A stretch of DNA of 64,000 nucleotides from Pararge aegeria. Lineage: Eukaryota; Arthropoda; Insecta; Lepidoptera; Nymphalidae. Position 1 is the stretch's first letter, and each line of letters starts with the position of its first letter. The notes under the pieces are model-generated. The model ran no database searches, was not told the DNA's origin, and saw only the letters and a list, made by a program, of their open reading frames with translations. The stretch covers positions 7,998,001 through 8,062,000 of the forward strand of contig NC_053197.1 of assembly GCF_905163445.1 (NCBI RefSeq), given 5' to 3'. Shown here one piece after another: positions 53,216-63,500 of this stretch. Position numbers and translations under genes: made by a program.

Positions 53216-53480
53216 ATTGGATAGAAGCAGGCGTTACTTTGCGGAAATCCATGATATATTATCAAAATTAAGCTTAATTTGCTATACTCCGCGAAAAGCA
53301 GGAGAATCTGTGTGGTGTAATTTATAATTTCATCAATCCTTATACCCCACATCAAACAGATCTTCGGCAATATACCCTCTACGCACGTTTCGCTCCGAAA
53401 CCGGAGCATCATCAGGAGATGTTGACTTTACAATGAATAATTGTTAAGTTAAATATCTTAACAATTATTCATTGTAAAGT
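53216..53480 (-). mobile_element. Penelope-like element pLTR with terminal hairpin
   Basis: On plus, the tail ATTGGATAGAAGCAGGCG, the AAGCTT block, then the full pLTR to GTTGACTTTACAATG. The final part folds back: 53431-53449 region (CAATGAATAATTGTTAAG) faces CTTAACAATTATTCATTG, an arm of ~28 bp. (CA)n-rich direct repeats ending CACAAAT flank the element. The inverted arm is reduced to its innermost ~25 bp. Confidence 0.85.
53375..53421 (-). ncRNA. Hammerhead ribozyme, intact
   Basis: Minus strand core CUGAUGA (53409-53415), extra U, stem II GCUCCG/CGGAGC, GAAA (53388-53391), short stem III, GUA before GAGGG. It is identical in every core position to the pair at 33836 and 34798. Confidence 0.8.
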
Positions 53481-53504
53481 CACACACACAAACACAAATG
53501 GAAG

Positions 53505-53545
53505 ACTGAAGTGTTAACCACTAGGCTATCACCGTTATCACGTCA
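53505..53545 (-). mobile_element. SINE-A head fragment
   Basis: GAAGTGTTAACCACTAGGCT and ATCACCG are the box A end of SINE-A in reverse (TAGCCTAGTGG on minus). The PLE at 53216 is adjacent and may have inserted into this SINE. Confidence 0.5.
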
Positions 53546-54004
53546 ATTTGTTACGTGTCATTAAATAAAAATGTCACACAAAAAACTCAACTGTTTTTCC
53601 GTGCCGCAGCAATCTTTCATTCAATTTCCGGTAGCAATTACAGAATTGAATAATTCCCTACAGTTATTAGCCGGTACTTTCATAGCCACCCTATAGGCTC
53701 AATATCCAAACACGATTAACAGAAAATAAATGTCGTATTGATAAATCGGCTGAAGCTAACTGCTAAATAGCGTGTGACTAATGATGTTGGCCGTTGGCGT
53801 TGGCACAATGAGCTGTACCTTGTGTACCTTGTACCGTTGCACTAGCATTTATTGCGAGCCTTACATCGCTTTTTGTTTCGAAGTCAAATTATCCTTTAAA
53901 CGCTTTTGAAAGGGTTACTGCCTCTTTAAAACGACATAAAAAATTAGGCTATTATACGACACGTATTTAATGGAATTAAAAAATATGCAATTATCGTTAT
54001 ATAC
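53546..54004. other. No recognisable feature
   Basis: Nothing was recognised. Confidence 0.35.
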
Positions 54005-54235
54005 CGCGTGGCGACGGCAGGTGAGGATACAGTTGTACCACCACCCCTCCTTTTTCTGCGGGTGTCGTACGAGGCGACTAAGGGAATATAACGGAGAACG
54101 GAACATCTTCCTCTTTGCCTCAACTACCAGCTTCTGCGATCGCCAACCCGTCTGCCCAGTGTGTTGATTATGGGCCAACCCTCCCGTTGGGAGAGGCCTT
54201 TAGTCCAACAGTGGACTGTTATAGATGATAAAATA
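54005..54235 (+). repeat. Dispersed repeat D, uninterrupted copy
   Basis: CCACCCCTCCTTTTTCTGCG, GGTGTCGTACGAGGCGACTA, GGGAATATAACGGAGAACGG, TGCGATCGCCAACCCGTC, TGTGTTGATTATGGGCC, GAGAGGCCTTTAGTCCAAC and AGTGGACTGTTATAG define the family on plus. It is the only copy without an internal break, so it serves as reference for those at 10779, 17498, 24831 and 33050. Possibly the tail of a LINE. Confidence 0.7.
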
Positions 54236-54261
54236 AGCACCAATAAGAGACAATCATTTAT

Positions 54262-54500
54262 AAATAAATAAATAAATATACTACGACAATACACATATCG
54301 CCATCTTGCCCCAAAGTAAGCGTAGCTTGTGTTATGGGTACAAGATGGTTGATGAATATTTTTATGGATAAAATACATAAATACTTAGAATATACATATG
54401 AACACCCAGACACTGAAAAACATTCATGCTCATCACACAAACATTTTCCAGTTGTGGGACTCGAACCCACGGCCTTGGACTCAGAAAGCAGGGTTGTTGC
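54262..54500 (-). mobile_element. SINE-B, nearly full length
   Basis: In reverse: (TAAA)n, CACATATCGCCATCTTGCCC, TGGGTACAAGATGGTTGATG, AACACCCAGACACTGAAAAA and CCAGTTGTGGGACTCGAACC (box B), with GACTCAGAAAGCAGGG. The box A end is replaced by unrelated sequence after 54495. Confidence 0.85.
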
Positions 54501-55318
54501 TGCTACACACAAGACGCACTACTCAATATTTTTATATTTTTTTGTTTGTTTATTTAATTAAGCGTCACAACTAAAGTTGGTTGATTTAATTTTGAAAACA
54601 TTCTTAAAAAGTAAGTCATGCATTCCAGGTGTAATTTTACGTACTAAAATATTATAACTCCAAAAGTTTAGGTGGACTTTTGGTGGTCAAACACGCCAGC
54701 TATAGCTAAACGGAACTGCATGAAATTAAGCAATGATTTAGATTATTGTACCTATAGCAAATTCATCTCGTCGGATGGCTTTGTTTTTGTTTCACACAGT
54801 AGGAGATCGACATATTTTTTGCAAAGTAGTACAGAATCAATAAGAGAGTAGATCGGAAAATAACATAGGTTTACACATCACAATTTTCACGCGAACGAAA
54901 TCAAGAGTAGCAACTTTTTCAGCAGAAACTTCTAGACCGACCCTAGAATCGAAGGATCTCGTTATTCGTAATTGAACATGCTAACCACTAAACCAACTAG
55001 GCAGCTACCACATAAACTAGTTATTTAAATTTTTCTACCATCAGCTGAAATTGTTAAATGAATTTTATTTCGTGCACAGGCAAACGTTGTCAACTGTCAC
55101 GCTCAATACAACTGTGAAGACGACAAAAGTTGCCACGTTTTTTCGCAACCACTGAACTGTTGCTAACAGAATTATTGTAATTTTTCTTACTGATATTTTG
55201 AAATTTCTAGAAACATTTTATCGCACGTTTCTGAACATATTTTATTGTAAAGAGTTAAAGAGTAAGTGTGGTGAAATGTGAATTTCTTTAATGTTCAATG
55301 AACACTGAACAGTGTTTC
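54501..55318. other. Mostly unrecognised; possible repeat E at 54770-54915
   Basis: CATCTCGTCGGATGGC and TTTTCACGCGAACGAAATC suggest a diverged repeat E in reverse. Otherwise nothing. Confidence 0.3.
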
Positions 55319-55368
55319 TTATTTGCACTTCGCTACATACAATTTTGTATGTAGTGAAGTGCAAATAA
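55319..55368. repeat. 24-bp inverted repeat, 2-nt loop, one mismatch
   Basis: The left arm 55319-55342 (begins TTATTTGCACTTCGC) faces 55345-55368 (ends GAAGTGCAAATAA). The only mismatch is CG versus TG in the arm. Near-perfect fold-back, single copy here. Confidence 0.88.
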
Positions 55369-55377
55369 AATTGTGTA

Positions 55378-55660
55378 CATCATTATCATCCCTTTACCGA
55401 CTCTTGACAGGGCACGGGATTCCAATCAAAATTAGAAGGGCTTAGGTTGTAGTGCGTCACTATGCGTATTGGTAGACTTCACTTGCCTTCTCCAAGATGG
55501 AGAAATGAATGGATGGAGAAATTCTCAGACGGTATTTCATCACGATATTTCATCGCTGTTAGCATTTATATTTAACCACAAAATTAAAAACGCACATATC
55601 AAAATCGGTCCCCCGAAAAGGTAGCCGAGGTTATACCACTGGGCCATTTGAGTCCAGAAG
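55378..55660 (-). mobile_element. SINE-A, diverged
   Basis: In reverse: CATCATTATCATCCC, GGGCACGGGATTCCAATC, GTATTGGTAGACTTCAC, TATTTCATCACGATATTTC, AAAACGCACATATC and CCACTGGGCCATTTGAG at the head. A short internal insertion (AATGAATGGATGGAG) is present. Confidence 0.7.
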
Positions 55661-55769
55661 ATGTATATTAATGTTTTCTCTGCATTATTTATATTATTAA
55701 GAGAACTTTAATGTTTGAACTACATTGCTACTTGTTTCAAAGACTAACCCACAAAGATAATATAATTAA

Positions 55770-55985
55770 TAAATAAATAAATATATTACTGCAATACACA
55801 CATCGCCATCTAGCCCCAATGTAAGCGTAGCTTGTGTTAAGGGTACTAAGATGACTGATGAATATTTTTTACACTGAAAAACTTTCATGTTCATCACACA
55901 AAGATTTTCAACATTTGGAAATCGAACCCACGACCTTGGACTCAGAAAGCAGGATCGCTAAAAACTGCGCCAATCGGCCGTTAAT
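55770..55985 (-). mobile_element. SINE-B, internally deleted
   Basis: In reverse: (TAAA)n, ACATCGCCATCTAGCCCC, ATGACTGATGAATATTTTT, then a deletion to ACACTGAAAAACTTTCATG, CGAACCCACGACCTTGGAC and GCGCCAATCGGCCG at the head. Flanked by ATTAA-type words that may be target duplications. Confidence 0.82.
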
Positions 55986-56424
55986 TAAAGATCGTCAAAG
56001 TTAACAACTAATTTGAAAGTTATATAACACACTATACAGTTTTTATACTGTTTGTAATCACAGAAATCACACTTTTCCCCACATATTTTTTTTACGTGAT
56101 AACTATCGCTTAGTACAAATATAAAACAAAACCAAAACAGTGTGTGCTAACAATAATGATACGAATAAAAATATCCGAAATCCAAACAAAATAACTACCG
56201 GTAACTATCTAAAATAACCATTACAATTATTATTATTATGAGGCAAATGAAGCAAATGGAGTAACTTTGAAACGTAAACAAAAAACTGTTTGGTAAATAT
56301 ATCGTTAGTAATGGACAAGTTTTCGTATTAGCAACATTGCCTGCGTTTATGGGCCCTTCGCATGCGACTATTTAGGTAGAGATTTATAAAGATGCAAAAT
56401 TTCGGCGACGTGTTTAAGGCTGAC

Positions 56425-56755
56425 GAACTCCTCCTCCTCCTGATCATGTGCTAAGCGCTGTGGTTTCAATTGGAAGGTCCCCGGTTTGATTCCCGACAGG
56501 GGCAATTTGGGATTTTTTTTTCGTCTGGACTGGTGGCTTCGGCCGTGGCTGGTTACCACCCTACTGTCAGAGACATGCCGCTAAGCTATTTAGCGTTCCG
56601 GGAAGATTTCGCGTAGGAACCCATTAGGAGTATAGGTTTAATATAACTGCTAAAACCAGTAACAGCTTAGTCCGTTACCATCTTAGACTGCATCATTACT
56701 TACCATCAGGTGAAATTGCAGTCAAGGGCTAACTTGTAGTGGAATAATATAGCAT
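56425..56755 (+). mobile_element. SINE-C, nearly full length
   Basis: The head TGCTAAGCGCTGTGGTTTC has box B GGTTTGATTCCCGACAGG. The body has CTTCGGCCGTGGCTGGTTAC, ATGCCGCTAAGC, AGTAACAGCTTAGTCCG and CATCTTAGACTGCATC. The 3' end is GTGAAATTGCAGTCAAGGGC with TAACTTGTAGTGG. It is the best SINE-C 3' reference in the window. Confidence 0.85.
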
Positions 56756-56832
56756 AGCCTATGACAGTCTACTGCTGGCCCAAAGGTTAACGGTAGGGTT
56801 TATCCGTAATCACCACGCTAGGCCTCGTTACA
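56756..56832 (-). repeat. Dispersed repeat D fragment
   Basis: GACAGTCTACTGCTGGCCC and GTAATCACCACGCTAGGCC match the 3' edge of D in reverse. Adjacent to the SINE-C end. Confidence 0.45.
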
Positions 56833-56944
56833 ATATCATGAATATCAGCATAATGAAAGTTAATTTTACGCAAATAAACCATTTATTATTTTAAGCGCGT
56901 GTCAAACTCGGGCACCTTTCTTGCGTTAAAAGGACATATCTATG

Positions 56945-57200
56945 CTAATATTATAAATGCGACAGTTTAGATAGATGCGTCTGACTTAACTATACCAGAA
57001 CGGCCGAAACTTCGCACAAAGATAGATTTTATGGTGTATCTCTTTGCAAAATTTCATCATACTTTAACTTCGAAAGAATACACAGTTCCCGTGGGATAGA
57101 TTTGTTTTTTTGTAAAGTGATAGTGCAGAGGTCAGAGGATAACAGCACACACTACAAAATTTTCACGCAAACGAAGTCGCGACAAGATCTAGTGGTAATT
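56945..57200 (-). repeat. Dispersed repeat E
   Basis: In reverse it begins CACTAGATCTTGTCGCGAC with TTCGTTTGCG and ends GCATTTATAATATTAGC, features of the E family. Confidence 0.5.
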
Positions 57201-57354
57201 AATCATTCGAACGCCTCTATCAACATGTATTCATTTCAGAACAGTTTTTGGACATTCTTTGAGATTGGAAACCTATACCTTCAATGGATAACGCTACTAA
57301 AACTGTGATCAAGATATTTGAAACAAGTGACTGTAAATCTATTAAAATATTTTC

Positions 57355-57383
57355 CATAAGAAAATTAAGCTATACTCCGCAAA
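57355..57383 (-). mobile_element. PLE pLTR remnant, left of L1
   Basis: AAGAAAATTAAGC followed by TATACTCCGC is the end of the PLE terminal repeat. It continues on the other side of the LINE at 59797 (CCGCGAAAAGCAGGAG). Confidence 0.65.
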
Positions 57384-57651
57384 GTCAAAGTCAAAGTCAA
57401 AAATATCTTTATTCAAGTAGGCCCACAGGTGGCACTTTTGATGCGTACATAAGAATTACACGGTAGTGAGATGATGGCGATAACCACATTCGTAAACTTA
57501 AAACTAAAGCTACGAGGGTTCCAAACGCGTCCCGGTCTAAGAAGAAGCCCACAACAAACTTAGCCGGGTGTTTTTTTTTTTTTTTTTTGTTATCGCCATC
57601 TCACAATGTAATTTTAAATTATTAGAAGAGCAACCTGGTTAGAGCAATAAT
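57384..57651 (-). mobile_element. L1 LINE 3'-UTR
   Basis: The 3' terminus is (AGTCAA)n at 57384-57401 with an AATAAAG signal next to it on the minus strand. GTGGCACTTTTGATGCGTAC, GCTACGAGGGTTCCAAACGC, GGTCTAAGAAGAAGCCCAC, a run of 18 T at ~57570-57588, and AGCAACCTGGTTAGAGC lead up to the ORF stop. Partial copies at 810, 3783, 28175, 37970, 45041 and 48950 share it. Confidence 0.9.
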
Positions 57652-59775
57652 TTACACCCAAGCTTTTTTATCGTTTACGTAGTCCTTTATACTATAATAG
57701 GACTTTTCTATAAGCTTACGTTTAATACAAACTTTGAACTTTTTAAGAGACATCTCCAAGATGTCAATTGGTAGTTTATTGTAGAATTGTATGCAATTTC
57801 CTTTAAACGAATTATGAATTTTATGTAACCTAGTATATTGCACTGTAAGTTTATTCTTACTTCTAATGTTTAAATTATTGCAGTCACATTTTTTCTTAAA
57901 TTTAGAAATGTTTTTATGGACGTACATTAAATTTTCAAATATGTACTGACTATACACTGTCATTATTTTAAAATCTTTAAATTTATCTCTCAATGACTCT
58001 CTCGGACCCATTTTGTATATAGAACGAACAGCCCTCTTCTGCAGCACGAAAATAGTGCTAATATCAGCAGCATTACCCCAAAGTAAAATTCCATATGACA
58101 TAATGCTGTGAAAGTAACTAAAATATACCAGTCTAGCAGTTTCTACGTCGGTCATATGGCGTATCTTCTTTACCGCATAGGCAGCAGAACTAAGCCTGTT
58201 CGATAAATTATTTACATGAGGGCCCCATTGAAGTTTAGAATCTAACGTTATTCCTAGAAAAACTGTCGTATCCTCCAGTTTCAGTTCCTCATTATTAAGT
58301 AGTACAGTGGTTTTCACGTGTTTAACATTAGGTAAAGTGAATTTTATACACTTGGTTTTTTTTCCGTTAAGAACCAAATTATTAGCTTCAAACCACTGTA
58401 CCACTTTAGCGAGAGAGTTGTTTACGTCGTCAAAAGCTAGTTCACGTCGATTTATTTTAAAAGTCAGTGATGTATCATCGGCAAACAGAACTATCCCGTG
58501 TTTATCCTTGGCAAGGTAAGGAAGGTCATTAATGTAAATAAGGAACAGAAATGGTCCTAATATAGACCCCTGTGGGACACCTATTTTCATAACTGATCCA
58601 TTAGACCGTTTTCCATTCACGTCGACTTTCTGAATTCTATCGCGTAGATAGTTACTCATTAAGTCTAGAGCTACACCCTGAATTCCATAGTGGTGTAGTT
58701 TCCTAACTAACGTTTCGTGTTGAACACAATCAAACGCCTTAGATAAGTCACAGAACACACCAAGTGCATCACGTGACTCCTCCCAGGCTTCAAATATGTT
58801 TTGTATTAGCTCAACACCTGCGTCGATTGTTGAGCGACCCCGTGTGAAACCAAATTGCTTAATATGAAGTAAATTATACTTATGAAAATGGTAAAGTAAT
58901 TGATTTAAAATGAGTTTTTCAAAGATTTTACTGAAAGTGGGTAGTACGGATACTGGTCTAAAGTTAGTGGGGTCAGAAGTACTACCCGATTTAAACAATG
59001 GAACTATTTTACTAAGTTTCATTAAGTCAGGAAACACACCACAATCTATACAATTATTAAATATTAAGGCTAAATCGGGTGCAACAATATCAATTAATGA
59101 TTTGACAACGTTTACGGAAATGCCCCACAGATCATTTGTTTTTTTATTAATTAATAATTTAAAGGCTTTAATAACGTCAGAGCCACTAACATGCGTGAAT
59201 TTAAAAGAATGGTTACACTCAGGCACATTTTCCTTTAATAGAGAGAGAGCCATATCTGGTGAAGAGTTTAATGATTCTGTTGTGGAGACGGGAATGTTGG
59301 TAAAGAAGGTTTCAAAAGCAGTAGCCACCTCGAAATCTGTTGTTAAGGCTTTATTATCTACATTAAGTTTAAAATTAATATTTCGTGGTGTTACTCTTCC
59401 CGTCTCCTCATTAATTATGTTCCAAGTAGTTTTGATTGCATTGCTGCTATTTTTAATTTTATTTTTGATGTATCGCGTCTTTTCTAAGTGGCAAGCGCGT
59501 TTAAAATTCTTGGAGAACAATTTAACATAATCCCCAAACTTATCACCAGTGTTAAATTGACGTTCAGCATACAATTCGTACAGCTTTTGCCTATTTTTAT
59601 GAAGTTCAACTGTCGCCCACTCACTAAAATTTAATGTATCAGTAATCACAACCGACTTACTAGTAAATATAGAATGAAATAGTCTATTAAAGGTATTGAA
59701 AAAGGAGCTGTACATTGCATTTGGAGTCGCCCCTGAGGGTAGGAATGGGAGGTCATTTACTAGGCTATATCTCAT
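57652..59775 (-). CDS. L1 non-LTR retrotransposon reverse transcriptase (ORF2, 5'-truncated, 707 codons open)
   Basis: This encodes the polymerase of a jockey/CR1-like LINE, which copies element RNA at a nicked target. Residues 1-200 are a linker. The reverse transcriptase spans ~255-510: NFRPVSVLPTFSKIFEKLI at 271-289, FGFTRGRST at 308-316, motif A FCDLSKAFDCV at 341-351 with Asp343, GVPQGSILGPFLF at 399-411, catalytic FADD at 431-434, LNGKKTKCIKF at 469-479 and FLGITLD at 506-512. Residues 530-707 form the C-terminal domain shared with L2. The N-terminal apurinic-type endonuclease expected in full ORF2 proteins is missing. The ATG at 59775 is probably an internal Met, and an in-frame TAG lies three codons upstream, near the truncation point. 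All polymerase motifs are intact and no frameshift is seen, so the copy is young, but without endonuclease it is unlikely to move by itself. Confidence 0.92.
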   Translation of the reverse strand: MRYSLVNDLPFLPSGATPNAMYSSFFNTFNRLFHSIFTSKSVVITDTLNFSEWATVELHKNRQKLYELYAERQFNTGDKFGDYVKLFSKNFKRACHLEKTRYIKNKIKNSSNAIKTTWNIINEETGRVTPRNINFKLNVDNKALTTDFEVATAFETFFTNIPVSTTESLNSSPDMALSLLKENVPECNHSFKFTHVSGSDVIKAFKLLINKKTNDLWGISVNVVKSLIDIVAPDLALIFNNCIDCGVFPDLMKLSKIVPLFKSGSTSDPTNFRPVSVLPTFSKIFEKLILNQLLYHFHKYNLLHIKQFGFTRGRSTIDAGVELIQNIFEAWEESRDALGVFCDLSKAFDCVQHETLVRKLHHYGIQGVALDLMSNYLRDRIQKVDVNGKRSNGSVMKIGVPQGSILGPFLFLIYINDLPYLAKDKHGIVLFADDTSLTFKINRRELAFDDVNNSLAKVVQWFEANNLVLNGKKTKCIKFTLPNVKHVKTTVLLNNEELKLEDTTVFLGITLDSKLQWGPHVNNLSNRLSSAAYAVKKIRHMTDVETARLVYFSYFHSIMSYGILLWGNAADISTIFVLQKRAVRSIYKMGPRESLRDKFKDFKIMTVYSQYIFENLMYVHKNISKFKKKCDCNNLNIRSKNKLTVQYTRLHKIHNSFKGNCIQFYNKLPIDILEMSLKKFKVCIKRKLIEKSYYSIKDYVNDKKAWV

Positions 59776-59796
59776 TTTCTCTATGCGGTTGGATGT

Positions 59797-59905
59797 TCCG
59801 CGAAAAGCAGGAGACAGATCACACCAAACATATCTGCGGCAATGTAATATCTACGCAAGTTTAGTTGCGACACCGGAGCGTTCTCAGGAGATGTTGACGA
59901 AATAA
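59797..59905 (-). mobile_element. PLE pLTR remnant with dead hammerhead, right of L1
   Basis: CCGCGAAAAGCAGGAGAC, AGATCACACCAAACAT, ATCTGCGGCAATGTAAT and TTCTCAGGAGATGTTGAC follow the pLTR with a ~40-bp deletion. On minus the ribozyme core has become CUGAGAA (G8 changed) and GAAA is lost, so it cannot cleave. L1 sits between this and 57355-57383. Confidence 0.75.
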
Positions 59906-60441
59906 TCAAAAAAGAGAGTAGGGTACATAAATCATTAATACTAATGTAACTGAAAAAACTCATCTATAGCTTTTTTATTATGTTTCAATAACTTTACCTC
60001 AATTTTTGGATTAAATAATGTTTGTATACTAATTAGTCAAATTGTGATGGTTGAATACCAAATAGATTTTATACCAAGTAAACAGAACCAAATTTGTTTA
60101 TGATCAATCTCAATCACTTAATTAAAACGTTACCAGGTTCTAATATCCAGAGGGTACAGCAAATATAGGTGCTGGGAGTATCTGGGTGTCCAAGAGACAA
60201 CAGCTATAAACTTTACACTCCCAATACAGAAAATTAAAATGACCAATTCTTATAAATTCCCATTCATTAAAATTTAACTATACTCGTTTAACTTTTTTAA
60301 ATATAGGTCAGAAATTAAGCTATAGAATGTACCTACAAAAAACCAAGCCTGACATTTTTTTTTATAATTTTTATTAGCTGTGGGTAACATTACCATGATC
60401 GAAAAACAAGTAGTCAAATCTGAATATAAGGCTTACATAGA
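59906..60441. other. No recognisable feature
   Basis: Nothing was recognised. Confidence 0.35.
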
Positions 60442-60512
60442 CAGTTTTATACTTAACGATGACAGTTACGTTTCATCGTATGGCTACGTATAGCCATATA
60501 AGTATAAAACTG
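60442..60512. repeat. Inverted repeat with nested hairpin
   Basis: CAGTTTTATACTT (60442-60454) faces its exact reverse complement at 60500-60512. A second hairpin, TATGGCTA...TAGCCATA, lies inside at 60479-60498. Confidence 0.8.
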
Positions 60513-63029
60513 ATTTCAGCATAGCCGTAGTTGTATCTTCGCAAAAAGCCGTGTTGCGTCTTTGGAATAGACTACTTATTTTCCAGGTCAGACTAATAAC
60601 TACATGAACAATCTTAGGTCTTGTTTTTTCTAATATTTCTACAACTAGAAGTTTTTCCAAGATTCTGGTAGCAGGCTAGTCCACAAGTTCAAAAACGCAT
60701 TAATTTTTGATCAAGCTCCTAAAAATTTGAGCGATAGCTTATTCGTGTAAAAAAAATGCATCAAATGTTTATACAAAATTGATTTTAACATGCCCAAATA
60801 AAAAAAATGTAATATTCTGGTTCAAGCGTCGTTGCCCTTATACCATGCCGGCAGCGCGGAGACATATTTTCGGCGTTGAATAAAAATTCTAAATTATGAA
60901 GATAGAAAGATAGAGGAAATTTCCTCCTCTTTAAGGATTTTTATTTCCAAATTCCTCCAATATTAATTGTTCTTCAGTTTAAACAAAAAATAATGTGCTG
61001 TCTTTTTTTCATCTTAATTTGTTGATACCAATTGCAATTTTGTATGTGCTAATATAATATACTTCCGATACATTTTTCTAGACGGCATTCCAAAACGAAT
61101 GCGCCATCGCTCAATGTGTTAGGAACATGATGAAGAATGAATACGTCTTGAACTTGTTGACAAGCACAATGTGTAAAATGCCCGTAGTTATGCTTTGTTG
61201 CAAACCCAATATTAAAAGTAATAAATAGTATTTACTACCGTGGCCTCTTATACTAGCAGTCAATACTGGATACCCATCAGTTTGCGATGCATCCACCAGT
61301 CCATAGCGGTGTATATAACATACCACAGAGACGATAAATTAAATTGCATCCACCGCACCACATTCTGATAATCGCTAAATAATCAACAACGAGCCTAACA
61401 GCTTAGCTGAGGGACATGGAAGGGAAGTTAATAGGCCAAATGTTGGGGGACATATTGAAGTTAGATTTTAATTAGAATCACAATATGAGCTGCTTTTATC
61501 TCCTGAAGCTAACTAAGGCTCTGTTTCGTCCAGAGATTTGCATGCATAGCTTAGCATAGCCTTGGTGGAAATCGATTCGAATAGATATGATCATAACATA
61601 ATATTATCGCGTTTTACTAGACGTATCTTTGACTGTTTCGCGGTGTAAATGCAGCCTAAATCAATGCTTTTTTCGTATATCTGGTATAACTGCCTTTTTC
61701 TAGCGGTTTGCATGTTAAACTTCACGAATTCCTTGGTATAATTGGGTTTTACGGTCATGAAACTTCCAGTAGTGATAGGTAGGTTAGGTGTAGAGTTTTA
61801 TGACTATGAAACTAACAGGCCAGAATTAAATTGATGATTAAATGTAGCACCATCGAGCTGGCCAAATAATGGAGTTCGATCATCACAGGATGTCATATAC
61901 ATAGCGCTAACCCACCATGTTTGATCTTGTTAGTTTTGAGGAGGTAAGCAATAGTATTGAGGGTCTAAACAACACACTTAGTTTACGATAGTTATGTAAT
62001 CATATAGAAAGATATATTTTAAAGGTAATTTATTTAATATGATTTTCTGTGGACTTCAGGAATCATTCCACACAAAAATAATAAATTATATTGTGAAAAA
62101 ATATATTAAGATTCTGCTAAATCTATACCTATACGATATACCTGGGTACTCTTGTATTTTTGCGTAATAATAAAATATATGCAATAGGTAAACAATATTT
62201 ATATCGTATCGGCATGGTTTATTAGCACATAATATACTACCAATACTATGTATGTAACATAAATAATATTACTTACACTATAAGTTAGATTGAATGTAAT
62301 AAATATATTTGACCATCTCAAAAACGAATCAGCATTTTAATAACATTTATATGCCCTATTGAGCAGTAGCAGAGGGAGCGTATGCAATCCTTATCCATAT
62401 TCTAATCCGAACCAGCAAACACACAATAGCAGTTTAATAAACTCAACTTGGCTTTAAGTACCTACTTAAGTTCAAAAAGGTATTACATAAACAGGCTTCC
62501 CCTACATTTTATCAACTAAACTTTCTTTCTACGTCTTTCTAAAGGAAATGATGCAATCAAATTATTCAACAATTATTTTAGAGTTTGCAAGTTTATAATA
62601 TAACTTTAAGCTTTTTTTAGTATGTCATTATAAAAAATGGGTGTTACTAATGTCAGGTGAGATTGTAAACGAAGCAAACTGTAAATGTGTTGTGTATCTA
62701 TATATGTTTATAAAAATTCAGTTTCTATATTATATTACTTCAACGTAAACTTTTACACAAATAATTCAATAGATCTAATATTATAAATCTTAAAATGTTT
62801 TACTTTGTTTATCAGTTTCTTTGTATTTTAAGTTCAATCCTGGAGATGAACAGGAATACTTTTGAACCCCAAAGAGCAACAGGTTAACGTTTTCGGAAGA
62901 TTTAAAAATATAGTTACCAATGTAATAAGACGGGCATGGGATATGTTATATCCTGGAAAACTGACGTTTTCTGAGGGATTTTTAAAGAAAATTTATTAAC
63001 GCATCTAAAGGAGATCTTGACTTTAGAAT
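60513..63029. other. No recognisable feature
   Basis: A long AT-rich tract without repeats or coding signals that I can identify. Confidence 0.35.
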
Positions 63030-63227
63030 GCAATTACTTAGCAATCATTCACTGTAAATTCAACGTTTGAAGATGCTCCTGAGTCGTAATGATGCATGCG
63101 CCGAGAGTACATTTTGGAAGATCTATTTGGTGTTGAGCTTAAAGATTAAAGAAATGTTAAATTGCACCTTGACAGTTATTCTGCGTTTTGTAGATTATAG
63201 CAAATATAGCTTAATATTCACGGTTGT
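63030..63227 (+). mobile_element. Degenerate Penelope-like pLTR
   Basis: AGCAATCATTCACTGTAAAT, GATGCTCCTGAG, GAAGATCTATTTGGTGTTG, ATTAAAGAAATGTTAAATTG and TAGCAAATATAGCTTAATAT follow the plus-oriented pLTR order of 34770-34960. The ribozyme region is scrambled, and no tail or inverted arm was seen. It is the oldest copy here. Confidence 0.65.
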
Positions 63228-63500
63228 CACGTAAGTCGAATCGCGAGGCAAAAACTGTTCCCAACTAGGTAATATCGCGAACTGTGAATCGACGACGCGG
63301 ATGGCAACCCCTTATCTCGGCGGTGCGCACGTGTGAACCCGTTCAATTTTAATTTCATGCTCAAACAATGACGCTATCGAGCCGGCTATTATTTTGTATC
63401 GAGGGTTGAGCTCATCTAAATCCAAGAGATAAGCCCGGTCTCTCTTTGTCGCCGTCTATGCTGATAGCTAATTCGAGAACATTGGTTTCCATTTATAAGT
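63228..63500. other. GC-richer island, possible conserved non-coding DNA
   Basis: AATCGACGACGCGGATGGC, ATCTCGGCGGTGCGCACGTG, CTATCGAGCCGGCTATTATT and TTTGTCGCCGTCTATGCTG give a clear GC rise without a reading frame or repeat match. Function unknown. Confidence 0.3.

Noticed and set aside
58910..59530. 206-codon open frame on plus
   Set aside because: It is exactly antisense to the L1 reverse-transcriptase coding region and has no motif of its own.
59773..59775. ATG as the true start of the L1 protein
   Set aside because: The ORF is 5'-truncated by insertion and the endonuclease domain is missing upstream; the Met is most likely internal.
59797..59905. Functional hammerhead at this PLE remnant
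   Set aside because: The core reads CUGAGAA and the GAAA element is lost, so essential residues are missing.
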